This document shows, in pieces, positions 27,492 to 35,353 of a DNA stretch of 44,507 nucleotides. The notes under the pieces are model-generated. The model was not told the origin of the DNA, did not search any database, and saw only the letters and a list, made by a program, of their open reading frames with translations. Position 1 is the stretch's first letter, and each line of letters starts with the position of its first letter. This DNA is from CAG-1000 sp964545285. Its GTDB lineage: Bacteria; Bacillota_I; Bacilli_A; RF39; UBA660. A program made the translations under genes and the position numbers. The stretch spans positions 1-44,507 of the forward strand of contig CAZJEW010000006.1 in NCBI GenBank assembly GCA_964545285.1, given 5' to 3'.

Positions 27492-27517
27492 AAAAAGAAC
27501 TTACAAAAGTAAGTTCT
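27492..27517 (-). terminator. Hairpin terminator or attenuator between lemA and the DUF2207 gene
   Basis: A perfect 9-bp stem AGAACTTAC/GTAAGTTCT (27496-27504 with 27509-27517) with a 4-base loop is followed on the minus strand by UUUUU. It overlaps the lemA stop and ends only 15 bases before the DUF2207 start codon, so readthrough rather than a new promoter should feed the second gene. Confidence 0.75.
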
Positions 27518-28064
27518 AAAATTTTACTTGAACGTTTTCTCTTTCTTGTTCATTTGCTTCAAAGAAAGGCTCAGGTTTAAATCCAAACATACCAGCAATG
27601 ATATTTGATGGAAACATTTCTATTTTATTTTTATATGTTAGAACATTATCATTATAAAATTGTCTAGCATAAGATATTTTATCTTCAGTTTCTTTAAGTT
27701 CATCTTGTAATTTTGTAAAATTTTCATTTGCTTTTAAATCAGGATAACTTTCAGCAACAGCAAATAATTTTGAAATTGCATTTGACAATTCTCCATTTGC
27801 CTTCATCTCATCTTCTGGTGTTTTAGCAGCATTAAAACTATTTCTAGCTTTAATAACATTTTCTAAAGTTTCACTTTCATGTTTAGCATAACCTTTAACA
27901 GTTTCAACTAAATTAGGTATTAAATCAAATCTTCTCTTTAATTGAACATCAATTTGAGACCATTGATCCTTTACTTTGTTTCTTAATGAAACCAATTTAT
28001 TATAATTACCTACTATAAATAAAGCAAGAACAATTACAATAATACCAATAACAATCCATACCAT
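27516..28064 (-). CDS. lemA: LemA family protein
   Basis: A 182-residue protein with an N-terminal membrane helix (MVWIVIGIIVIVLALFIVG) and an extracytoplasmic helical bundle. The LemA signature is clear: YNKLVSLRNKVKDQWSQIDVQLKRRFDLIPNLVETVKGY near residues 20-60, YPDLKANENF in the middle, and ARQFYNDNVLTYKNKIEMFPSNIIAGMFGF near the end. Its molecular function is not established. The ATG at 28062-28064 follows GAGGAGGAT; a longer frame from 28094 would place the start before this site. It is transcribed with the DUF2207 gene, a common pairing. Confidence 0.93.
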   Translation of the reverse strand: MVWIVIGIIVIVLALFIVGNYNKLVSLRNKVKDQWSQIDVQLKRRFDLIPNLVETVKGYAKHESETLENVIKARNSFNAAKTPEDEMKANGELSNAISKLFAVAESYPDLKANENFTKLQDELKETEDKISYARQFYNDNVLTYKNKIEMFPSNIIAGMFGFKPEPFFEANEQERENVQVKF

Positions 28065-28085
28065 AAACAGATCCTCCTCATGGTA

Positions 28086-28114
28086 ATTATACAATAATAA
28101 TATTTTAATAACAA
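28086..28114 (-). promoter_or_regulatory. Promoter of lemA
   Basis: The minus strand has TATAAT (28086-28091) and TTGTTA (28109-28114) with a 17-base spacer, 10 bases before the lemA ribosome binding site. Confidence 0.6.
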
Positions 28115-28151
28115 TAAATAATTAATAAATATACACTTTTTTAAGCAAATG

Positions 28152-28160
28152 TGTTATAAC
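28152..28160 (+). promoter_or_regulatory. Extended -10 directly in front of the GH25 start codon
   Basis: TGTTATAAC ends 6 bases before the ATG at 28167. Transcription would be expected to start at or within a base or two of the ATG, giving a leaderless message. No Shine-Dalgarno sequence is present. Confidence 0.6.
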
Positions 28161-28166
28161 TATTAT

Positions 28167-29345
28167 ATGAAGAATTATATTATATGGTTTATTGTTTTGT
28201 TAGTATTTATTGTAACAATGTATTTCCTTAATAATAAAGAAATAGTTGTTACAGTTTTTAAAACAGATAATGATTTAGTCTTCGAATATAACGAAGATAT
28301 ATATGTTAAAGATATAGTAGTTTTAGAAAATGCGAAGATTAAAAATGAAAGCTTAATGTTAGATACCTCATCCATCGGTAATAAGAAAATTAAAGTAGAA
28401 TATTATAACGATTATGAAATATATAATTATATCATTAATTATGTAGTAACCGATACTGTAGCACCATTAATAATGGGTTCAACAACACATACAATTATAA
28501 AAGGAAGTACTACTAATTTGGTCAACACAATGCTTTGTGGGGACAATTATGACAAAGAACCAAATTGTTATTTAGATGGTGATTATGATATTAATAAAAT
28601 AGGAACATATTATTTAAAATATATCGCGATAGATTCTTCTAATAATAAAAGCGAAAAAGATTATACACTTGTTGTTAAAAACAGCATGTCTAAAAGTTAT
28701 AGTTCCGACCCAAAATCAACAAGTTTTAATGAATATATAGATAAATACAAAACCGATAAAACAATGATTGGAATAGATGTATCATCATGGCAAGGTGACA
28801 TTGATTGGGAAAAAGTAAAAAATAATGGCGTAGAATTTGCAATAATAAGAATTGGATTTGGTTATAATAAAAATGGAGAACTAGTGTATGATTCAAAATT
28901 TAAAGATAATTTAAGAAACGCAAAAAATGCTAATATTCCTGTTGGTTTATATTTTTATTCATATGCTAAATCAACAAAAGAGTCAATAGAACAAGCTAAA
29001 TGGATTGTTGAATCATTAGATGGAGAAACTTTAGAATTACCTATTGCATTTGATTGGGAAGACTGGAGTAACTTTAACAACTACAAAATGAGTTTCACTG
29101 ATTTAAATAATGCAGCAACAGAATTTTTTAAAGAACTAAATAAAAGTAATTACAAAGGAATGATCTATGGAAGTTATTCATATTTGGAAAAAATATGGAA
29201 TATAGACAATTACAAAACATGGTTAGCTCATTATTCATCCTCAACTGATTATCCTAATAATTACTATATATGGCAACTATCCAACACAGGAAATGTCGAT
29301 GGAATAAATGGATATGTTGATATAAATGTTTTATATAAAAACTGA
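28167..29345 (+). CDS. Membrane-anchored GH25 muramidase (lysozyme)
   Basis: A 392-residue cell-wall hydrolase. Residues about 4-22 form an uncleaved-looking membrane anchor. One or two Ig-like/cadherin-like domains follow to about 175 (DTVAPLIMGS...DINKIGTYYLKYIAIDSSNNKSEKDYTLVV). The C-terminal GH25 domain begins at about 200 with IGIDVSSWQGDIDW, including the conserved Asp. PIAFDWEDW near 292 carries the catalytic Asp-x-Glu, and YIWQLSNTGNVDGINGYVDINV closes the domain. GH25 enzymes cut the N-acetylmuramic acid-N-acetylglucosamine bond. A frame from 28149 starts at a GTG inside the promoter; the ATG at 28167 is preferred. No ribosome binding site precedes it. Confidence 0.92.
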   Translation: MKNYIIWFIVLLVFIVTMYFLNNKEIVVTVFKTDNDLVFEYNEDIYVKDIVVLENAKIKNESLMLDTSSIGNKKIKVEYYNDYEIYNYIINYVVTDTVAPLIMGSTTHTIIKGSTTNLVNTMLCGDNYDKEPNCYLDGDYDINKIGTYYLKYIAIDSSNNKSEKDYTLVVKNSMSKSYSSDPKSTSFNEYIDKYKTDKTMIGIDVSSWQGDIDWEKVKNNGVEFAIIRIGFGYNKNGELVYDSKFKDNLRNAKNANIPVGLYFYSYAKSTKESIEQAKWIVESLDGETLELPIAFDWEDWSNFNNYKMSFTDLNNAATEFFKELNKSNYKGMIYGSYSYLEKIWNIDNYKTWLAHYSSSTDYPNNYYIWQLSNTGNVDGINGYVDINVLYKN

Positions 29346-29363
29346 TAATTAATTATCAGTTTT
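29337..29363. terminator. Bidirectional terminator between the GH25 and epimerase genes
   Basis: A near-perfect palindrome, AAACTGATAATT/AATTATCAGTTT, with flanking A and T runs lies between the two converging genes and includes the end of both. Confidence 0.75.
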
Positions 29364-30363
29364 AATGTATTCTTTTTGTCATTTTTAAGAAGTCAACCGT
29401 ATCTTCTAATGTTTTTTCAAAGTCACGATTTGTATAACCTAATTCTTCGTCTGCTTTTTCATGCGAAAAATTCGAATTACTTTTTAATGTATATAATGAA
29501 TAAGCTGTATAAAGTGGTGGCTGTTTTAATAATTTATAATATGTTTCTGCTATAGGAGCAGTTAGATTGGCAAACCATAATGGTAAATAAGTACTTATTT
29601 TTTTCTTTTGTGTTATCTTTGACAAAAGATCTAATAAGGTTCTTACTTCAACATATTTATTAGATAAGATATAGCATTCACCAGGTTTTCCTTTTTCTAT
29701 AGATTTAATTATTCCCAAAGAAACATCTCTAACATCCACAAAATCATATCCACCCTTAACTGCAGCTGTAAGCCCTCCGTTACAATAATCAATAATTAAT
29801 TGAGTAATATGTCCATGACCATAATCATTTGGACCAATTATCCCAGAAGGATGAACCACACTAGCATTAAGTCCTTTTTTGCATGCGTCCAAAACATAAG
29901 CAGTAGCTTCGGATTTGGTTTTGGCATATAATCCAAAAACTTCATTAGGATCAAAACTAGAAGCTTCTGTAATTAGTTCATGATTAGGTTTTTCTTTAAT
30001 TGCATGAACAGAACTTACATGAATTAATTTTTTTACTTTTTTGTCTAAGCATACATCAACAATATTTTTAGTACCATTAACGTTTACGTCATAAACCAAT
30101 TGGTTATATTTGGAAGCAATACTGACTATTCCCGCACAATGTATAACAATTGTATCATCATTATTGTCGTTGCTTAAAAAAGATTCAACATCCTCTTTGC
30201 TAGTCACATTCCCATTAAATATTTCAACTCCTTTAGGTAAATTTTCAACTCCTTTATCTCCAGGCAAAGCTAATACCCTTACATTATTTCCAGTACTAAC
30301 CAAGTCTTCAACAATAGTTAAACCTAAATGACCACATCCACCAGTAACAAAAAACTTTTTCAT
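29362..30363 (-). CDS. NAD-dependent epimerase/dehydratase (extended SDR)
   Basis: A 333-residue Rossmann-fold oxidoreductase. The NAD(P)-binding motif is TGGCGHLG near residue 7 (TGxxGxxG), the conserved HCAGIVS strand lies near 86, an SSVHA strand near 119, and the catalytic pair YAKTK near 148. The overall pattern is close to dihydroflavonol reductase/3-beta-hydroxysteroid-dehydrogenase-like SDRs found in many Bacillota, whose substrates are usually unknown. The GGYDFVDVRDVSLGI strand is typical of that group. The ATG follows GAGGTGA. It runs opposite to the truncated glycosyltransferase gene 50 bases away. Confidence 0.88.
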   Translation of the reverse strand: MKKFFVTGGCGHLGLTIVEDLVSTGNNVRVLALPGDKGVENLPKGVEIFNGNVTSKEDVESFLSNDNNDDTIVIHCAGIVSIASKYNQLVYDVNVNGTKNIVDVCLDKKVKKLIHVSSVHAIKEKPNHELITEASSFDPNEVFGLYAKTKSEATAYVLDACKKGLNASVVHPSGIIGPNDYGHGHITQLIIDYCNGGLTAAVKGGYDFVDVRDVSLGIIKSIEKGKPGECYILSNKYVEVRTLLDLLSKITQKKKISTYLPLWFANLTAPIAETYYKLLKQPPLYTAYSLYTLKSNSNFSHEKADEELGYTNRDFEKTLEDTVDFLKMTKRIH

Positions 30364-30380
30364 TATTTCACCTCAAATAT

Positions 30381-30389
30381 ATTATAACA
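30381..30389 (-). promoter_or_regulatory. Extended -10 promoter of the epimerase gene
   Basis: The minus strand reads TGTTATAAT about 9 bases before the GAGGTGA site of the epimerase gene. Confidence 0.65.
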
Positions 30390-30413
30390 TTTTTTTCATT
30401 ATCATACAAATCA

Positions 30414-31310
30414 ATGGATAATTTATTTTTACTTGATAGTTATAAGCTATATTTCAAATTATTTATTCAAAATGAAAAATTAAAGAAAATATATACAGAT
30501 TTTAATCCAGATATAGTATTGTCAACCCATTTTTATGGAAGCAATATTGCCGCATATTTAAAGAAAGAAAACTTAATTAATTCAAAAATAATTACTATAG
30601 TAACAGATTATAAAATACATAGATTTTGGATGTCTAGTTACGATAAAGACGAAATATTCATTGTTGCAAACGATATAGTTAAAAACAACATGATAAAAAG
30701 GAAATGTTATACTAACAATATTTATTCTTTCGGGTTACCATATAATGAAAAGTTGCGAATAAATATACTACCTAAAAATCAAATATTAGATAAATATGAT
30801 ATTAAAGATATCAAAACAATTCTATTTTTTGGTGGCGGTTCAAATGGAAGTGAAGCATACTTAAAATATTTAAAAAATTTAGCAAAGATAAATTTAGATT
30901 ATCAAATATTGTTTGTATGCGGTAAAAGTGAAAATTTAAAAAATAAAGCTGAAGCATTGGCAAGAAACTATAAAAATATTAAAGTTTTTGGATTTATTAA
31001 TAACGTTTATGAATTATTAGAAGTATCTGATATAGTTATTACAAAACCTGGTGGAGCAACTGTTACCGAATGTTTAGAAATGCAAAAATTCATGTTATTA
31101 ATTCCGGGAATCGGAGGACAAGAAGAATATAACGCGAGATTTGTAAAGAAAAATAATTATGGAATATACAAAAAGAACATATTTACTTTTCACTTGTATG
31201 TATTATTTAATATTAAAAAAACAAGTAATTACAAAAACAATTACAATTATAGTAAGAAGAATAATAAATCATTAGAAAATATTAAAGAATTGATAGGAAA
31301 TATAAAATGA
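30414..31310 (+). CDS. N-terminally truncated UgtP/MGDG-synthase-like glycosyltransferase
   Basis: A 298-residue remnant of a family 28 glycosyltransferase of the kind that adds sugar to diacylglycerol. It matches from the middle of the N-terminal domain (FNPDIVLSTHFYGSNIAAYL, then TDYKIHRFWM) through the donor-binding domain (ILFFGGGSNGS, VCGKSENLK, VFGFINNVYELLEVSDIVITKPGGATVTECLEM, PGIGGQEEYNARF). About 90 residues, including the glycine-rich acceptor loop at the usual N-terminus, are absent. Upstream there are only 50 bases before the divergent epimerase gene, no Shine-Dalgarno, and an in-frame TAA at 30345-30347. The gene overlaps the next one by ATGA. It is probably not functional, or is a degraded gene. 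Confidence 0.75.
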   Translation: MDNLFLLDSYKLYFKLFIQNEKLKKIYTDFNPDIVLSTHFYGSNIAAYLKKENLINSKIITIVTDYKIHRFWMSSYDKDEIFIVANDIVKNNMIKRKCYTNNIYSFGLPYNEKLRINILPKNQILDKYDIKDIKTILFFGGGSNGSEAYLKYLKNLAKINLDYQILFVCGKSENLKNKAEALARNYKNIKVFGFINNVYELLEVSDIVITKPGGATVTECLEMQKFMLLIPGIGGQEEYNARFVKKNNYGIYKKNIFTFHLYVLFNIKKTSNYKNNYNYSKKNNKSLENIKELIGNIK

Positions 31311-32095
31311 AAAATAACGAAGTAAAAGAAAAGAAAAAAATTAGTATTGGCATTGTTGTATATTTTTTAACTAGATTATTTGTTTTTTTAGTAATGGTAA
31401 GACAAATAATGTTAAAAGAATGGTTTTTGGCTTTTGCATGTTTCTATACATTAGTAATATTTTCAATACCAAAATTATTGAATAAAAAAGGAATAGTTGA
31501 ACTTCCAAACGCATTAGAAATATCAATTTATGTATTTGTCTTTTCTGCTGAAATACTAGGCGAAATAGGAAGATATTATTTAACAATATCTTGGTGGGAT
31601 AATGTACTTCATGCAGTAAGTGGATTTATATTAGCTGGTGTAGGAATATCATTAATTGATTTATTAAACAATAATAAATATAATCATTTTACATTATCTC
31701 CAAAATATGTTACTATTGCATCCATTTGTTTTTCAATGACTATCCTGGTATTATGGGAATTCTTTGAGTTTTCTTCTGATATATTATTTAAAACAGATAT
31801 GCAAAAAGATACATTTATACAGGAAATATATAGTGTCGACTTAAATGAAGAAGGAAAAAACAAAGCAGTTAAAGTTGAAATAAGCAGTCTAATAGTCAAT
31901 GGATAGGACTGGTATTCAAAATATAACGGTTATTTAGATATCGGTTTATATGACACCATGGAGGATTTGATAGATGGATTTATAGGAGCACTAATATATT
32001 CAATATTTGGTTCCATATACCTAAAGAAAAAAAGTAATAAATCATTTGCAAGTAAATTCATACCTAAATACAATTTTAGTAAAAAAGCAGACTAA
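31307..32095 (+). pseudogene. DUF2238/YjdF-like membrane protein gene split by an in-frame TAG
   Basis: The first open part (31307-31906) encodes 199 residues with several membrane helices and the family pattern WWDNVLHAVSGFILAGVGISLIDLL, LVLWEFFEFSSDILFKTDMQKDTFI. After the TAG at 31904-31906 the same frame continues without interruption for 62 codons to a TAA at 32093-32095. It encodes NGYLDIGLYDTMEDLIDGFIGALIYS and a basic tail, which is exactly the conserved C-terminal helix of the family. The stop therefore cuts a gene that was once about 262 codons long. TAG ends other genes here (for example at 34722-34724), so reassignment is unlikely. It starts by ATGA overlap with the truncated glycosyltransferase. 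Confidence 0.8.
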
Positions 32096-32234
32096 CTGTT
32101 TTTCATATTAACTAAACATAGTAAATATAAAAAGATACTATTTATATTATTCAGTTCATTAATAGCATATTATACTTCATATGTAATTTTCAATGCATAA
32201 TTAATATTTGAATTTTCAAAGATAATATTATGAA
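32096..32234. other. Intergenic stretch without recognisable features
   Basis: 139 bases of AT-rich DNA between the split membrane-protein gene and the end of the Sua5 gene. I see no reading frame with a start signal, no convincing terminator hairpin and no RNA structure. Confidence 0.5.
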
Positions 32235-33266
32235 TTAAACATCTAAGTTAATATAATTATGCGAGCATGCTCTTATAAGTCTATTCATAACTGCAAGTCC
32301 TAAACCGTCTATATTTACCCCTTGAATAATTACGATATCAGCATTATAAGAATCCACTTTTCTTAATATTCTAAAGATATTATGAGATATTTCTTCAGTT
32401 GTATTGCCAAGTTGAAGTGAATTACTAAAGTATTTAGTATTACTAGTATTGCAAAGAACAAGCGGATTTTTATATTTTAAAGATATTTCATTTATCTTTT
32501 TAATTAATTTTTCATTATTTGAACTATAAACTAATATACATTCTGTGTTTGGAGCATAATGCCTGTATTTCATTCCAGGTGATAATATTTTATCATTTTC
32601 TTTTATATCTCCTAAAACATGTGAATCAACAATTACTTTATTAGTAATTTTAAGTAAGTCGTTTTTAGTAATTCTACCTGGTCGTAATATATGTATTTCA
32701 TTATTAATAACTCTTACTACTGTAGATTCAACACCAATATTTGTGTCACCACCGTCTATAATATAATCGACTTTATCATTTAATTCATCAAAAATATCAT
32801 CTATATTTGTTCCACTTGGCTTACCAGATATATTTGCACTTGGTGCTGCGATTGGAGTATTTGACAATTCAATTAAGTCGTGTGCAATTATATTATCAGG
32901 CATTCTGATACCTACAGTATCTAAACCACCAGTTACATTATCAGGAACATTATTTTTCTTTTTCATAATCAAAGTAAAAGGACCAGGACAAAAAGTATTT
33001 ATGAGCGTGTGTTCTAATTCTGATGAATAATATGCAATAGTATTAATCATCTCTTTATTTGAAACATGCAATATTAAAGGATTATCTTGTTTTCTTCCTT
33101 TAGCAATAAATATGTTTTTTACTGCGTTACTATTTAATCCATCTGCACCTATTCCATAAACAGTTTCAGTTGGAAAAAGGACAAGTCCACCATTTTTAAT
33201 ACAGTTGGAAGCATCAATTAAATAATTTTTACTATAATCATTTTTACAATCAATATAATTTGTCAT
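32235..33266 (-). CDS. tsaC: Threonylcarbamoyl-AMP synthase (Sua5/YwlC type)
   Basis: Makes threonylcarbamoyl-AMP from threonine, bicarbonate and ATP for the t6A modification at position 37 of ANN-decoding tRNAs. The 343-residue protein has the full Sua5 layout: an N-terminal YrdC domain (about 15-205; FPTETVYGIGADG near 32, AKGRKQDNPLILHVS, CPGPFTLIMKK, TVGIRMPDN, PSANISGKPSGT) and the C-terminal Sua5 domain (ILSPGMKYRHYAPNTECILV near 228 to the end). The short TsaC form lacks this second domain. Start: ATG after AAGGAG. Single gene in the minus orientation. Confidence 0.95.
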   Translation of the reverse strand: MTNYIDCKNDYSKNYLIDASNCIKNGGLVLFPTETVYGIGADGLNSNAVKNIFIAKGRKQDNPLILHVSNKEMINTIAYYSSELEHTLINTFCPGPFTLIMKKKNNVPDNVTGGLDTVGIRMPDNIIAHDLIELSNTPIAAPSANISGKPSGTNIDDIFDELNDKVDYIIDGGDTNIGVESTVVRVINNEIHILRPGRITKNDLLKITNKVIVDSHVLGDIKENDKILSPGMKYRHYAPNTECILVYSSNNEKLIKKINEISLKYKNPLVLCNTSNTKYFSNSLQLGNTTEEISHNIFRILRKVDSYNADIVIIQGVNIDGLGLAVMNRLIRACSHNYINLDV

Positions 33267-33278
33267 ACTATTACTCCT

Positions 33279-33295
33279 TAACGCGTTAGATTATA
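33279..33295 (-). promoter_or_regulatory. Promoter -10 and CG-rich palindrome upstream of the Sua5 gene
   Basis: A TATAAT -10 box (33290-33295, minus strand) lies next to the perfect 10-base palindrome TAACGCGTTA (33279-33288), which sits between the promoter and the AAGGAG site. It covers the expected transcription start, where an operator could lie. Confidence 0.45.
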
Positions 33296-33323
33296 CTATA
33301 AATTCATTTTTTTTTCAAATCTA

Positions 33324-33332
33324 TGATATAAT
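33324..33332 (+). promoter_or_regulatory. Extended -10 promoter of the LigB-AMMECR1 gene
   Basis: TGATATAAT lies 21 bases before the start codon and just ahead of AAGGAG. Confidence 0.65.
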
Positions 33333-33353
33333 TTTTACAAGGAGATGATCAAA

Positions 33354-34724
33354 ATGAGTATCGTAAGCGCAATTATGGTTCCACATCCACCATTGATAAT
33401 ACCAACAATTGGAAATGGTAAAGAAAGAAAAATAAAAAAAACTGTAGAATCATATAAAAATGCATGCAAATTAATTAGTGACTCTAATCCAGAATTAATT
33501 ATAATAATATCACCACATGTGACAATGTATACTGATTATTTTCATATACTACGTCCAGACGAAAATAAAGGTGATTTTTCTGGTTTTGGAGATTGCAGTA
33601 CAAAGTATGTATTAAAATATGATAATGAATTTATCGAAGAATTAACAAAAGAATTTAATAAGTGCGGATATTTAGGAGAATCGTCAACCCTTGACCATGG
33701 TATAATGATTCCATTGTATTTTTTAAATGAATATGTTAAGGGCATAAAATATGTTGTTATAGGGGTAAGTTGTTTGCCTCTTATTGAGCATTATAAATTA
33801 GGAATGAAAATAAAGAATGTTTCAGAAAAGTTAAATAAAAGAGTTTCAATAATTGCTTCAGGAGATTTGTCACATAAATTGTTAGAAACCGGTCCATATG
33901 GTTTTAATAAATATGGTCCAATATATGACAAAGAAATTATGGAAATAATGTCAAATTCAAATTTTAACAAATTATTAACAATAGATAATAAAACATTAGA
34001 GGAGTCTGCTAATTGTGGACACCCATCATTTACAATAATGGCTGGAGCATTAGATTCTATAAATATTGATTCAAAAAAGTTATCATATGAAGGAACGTTC
34101 GGAGTCGGATATGGAATATGCACATTTATCCCCACAACAAAAAATAATGATAGAAATTTTTATGATAAATATTTGTTAGAAGAAAAAACGAGATTACTAA
34201 AAGTAAGAGATAATGAATCTAACATAGTATCTTTAGCAAGAAAAACAGTAGAATATTATATTAATACGGGCAATAAACTACTAATTCCAAATAACATAAA
34301 TAAAGAACTAATAAATAATAAAAAAGCAGTTTTCGTAACACTTCATGAATATGGTAAACTTAGAGGATGCATTGGTACTATAATGCCTTGTCACGAATCA
34401 TTAGCGCAAGAAGTAATTGAAAATGCTATTAAATCATGTAGTATTGATAATAGATTTGAACCTGTTTCACAAAATGAATTAGAATATTTAGAATATAGCG
34501 TTGATACTCTTAGTGATATTGAATCCATTGAGAGTAGAGACGAACTTGATGTTAAAAAATATGGTGTCATTGTTAACTCAGGATATAAAAGAGGTTTATT
34601 ACTTCCTAATATAGATGGAATTGATACTATTGAAGATCAAATAAAAATAGCTATGAAAAAAGGTAATATTTCAAATAATGAAACTATTACCTTAGAAAGA
34701 TTCGAAGTTAAAAGATATCATTAG
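33354..34724 (+). CDS. LigB-like/AMMECR1 fusion (AmmeMemoRadiSam system protein A type)
   Basis: A 456-residue two-domain protein. Residues about 1-265 are a class III extradiol dioxygenase-like (LigB/MEMO superfamily) fold with candidate metal ligands in MVPHPPLIIP, IIISPHVTMY, TLDHGIMIPL and ASGDLSHKL. Residues about 285-456 are an AMMECR1 domain (FVTLHEYGKLRGCIGTI, with RFEPVSQNELEYLEYSVDTLS and the closing ITLERFEVKRYH). This fusion is known from the AmmeMemoRadiSam system, whose third member is a radical SAM protein; its biochemical role is unknown. No radical SAM gene is in this window. ATG at 33354 has AAGGAG at a 9-base spacing; the ATG at 33345 touches that site. The TAG stop overlaps the converging pentapeptide gene by 4 bases. 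Confidence 0.88.
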   Translation: MSIVSAIMVPHPPLIIPTIGNGKERKIKKTVESYKNACKLISDSNPELIIIISPHVTMYTDYFHILRPDENKGDFSGFGDCSTKYVLKYDNEFIEELTKEFNKCGYLGESSTLDHGIMIPLYFLNEYVKGIKYVVIGVSCLPLIEHYKLGMKIKNVSEKLNKRVSIIASGDLSHKLLETGPYGFNKYGPIYDKEIMEIMSNSNFNKLLTIDNKTLEESANCGHPSFTIMAGALDSINIDSKKLSYEGTFGVGYGICTFIPTTKNNDRNFYDKYLLEEKTRLLKVRDNESNIVSLARKTVEYYINTGNKLLIPNNINKELINNKKAVFVTLHEYGKLRGCIGTIMPCHESLAQEVIENAIKSCSIDNRFEPVSQNELEYLEYSVDTLSDIESIESRDELDVKKYGVIVNSGYKRGLLLPNIDGIDTIEDQIKIAMKKGNISNNETITLERFEVKRYH

Positions 34725-34735
34725 TCTTTAACTTT
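34705..34735. terminator. Possible terminator across converging gene ends
   Basis: AAGTTAAAAG and CTTTAACTT (34705-34714 with 34726-34734) pair with one bulged base around the overlapping stop codons of two converging genes. The U tracts are weak. Confidence 0.4.
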
Positions 34736-35353
34736 AACACCAAGCATACCTATTAAGTTACAGCATTGTAAAGAATCAACTACTATATTCCTAATAGAAT
34801 ACATATCTAAAGAAATACCATTAATGTTAGATGTAGAAAAATCTACATCTTTTAAATTAGTTTTAATAAATTCAGTTCTATTAAATATATTATTATCAAA
34901 TTCTATATTTTTTACATTTGGTTCCATAAAAACGCTGTCACTCACATCACTATTTTTAATAATAAAGTTATTAATTCTAGATTCTGAAAAATTAGTATAT
35001 TTGCATATAGAATCATTAATTAAAACATCTTTAATTGAACTATTTATAAAAGAACATCCTGTTAATTTACAATTGCAAAATTCAACTCTTGTTAATAATT
35101 TCTTATCAAATACTTTATTAGATAAATCACAATTTTCAAATATACAATCAATTAAATCGACATTATTAAATAATATATTGTCGAATTTAATATTTTTAAA
35201 TATACATGTATCAATTGAAAGATTATTAATAAAAACATTCTTATTTATAATATCTCCATCAAAAATACTATTAACTATATTACATTCATTTATAGCATTA
35301 ACCAAGTTGTTATTATCAATTATTCTAATTTTAGGTTTAATTAATTTTATCAT
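34721..35353 (-). CDS. Pentapeptide-repeat protein
   Basis: A 210-residue protein built of degenerate pentapeptide repeats (pattern A(D/N)LXX relaxed to N/D/F-centred five-residue steps, for example CIFKNIKFDNILFNNVDLIDC and CIFENCDLSNKVF), which fold as a right-handed quadrilateral beta helix. Some family members (Qnr, MfpA) shield DNA gyrase by mimicking DNA; most are uncharacterised, and this one has no feature that proves a gyrase role. It overlaps the HEAT-like gene by ATGA and is the last gene of the operon that starts with the ABC-F/APH fusion. Confidence 0.8.
   Translation of the reverse strand: MIKLIKPKIRIIDNNNLVNAINECNIVNSIFDGDIINKNVFINNLSIDTCIFKNIKFDNILFNNVDLIDCIFENCDLSNKVFDKKLLTRVEFCNCKLTGCSFINSSIKDVLINDSICKYTNFSESRINNFIIKNSDVSDSVFMEPNVKNIEFDNNIFNRTEFIKTNLKDVDFSTSNINGISLDMYSIRNIVVDSLQCCNLIGMLGVKVKD

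Noticed and set aside
31307..31310. Mycoplasma-type code with TGA as Trp
   Set aside because: TGA stops genes in overlapping ATGA junctions (31307-31310, 35350-35353) and Trp is encoded by TGG throughout.
31904..31906. TAG read as an amino acid (recoded amber)
   Set aside because: TAG ends other well-defined genes at family-typical C-termini, so a nonsense mutation or sequence error is simpler.
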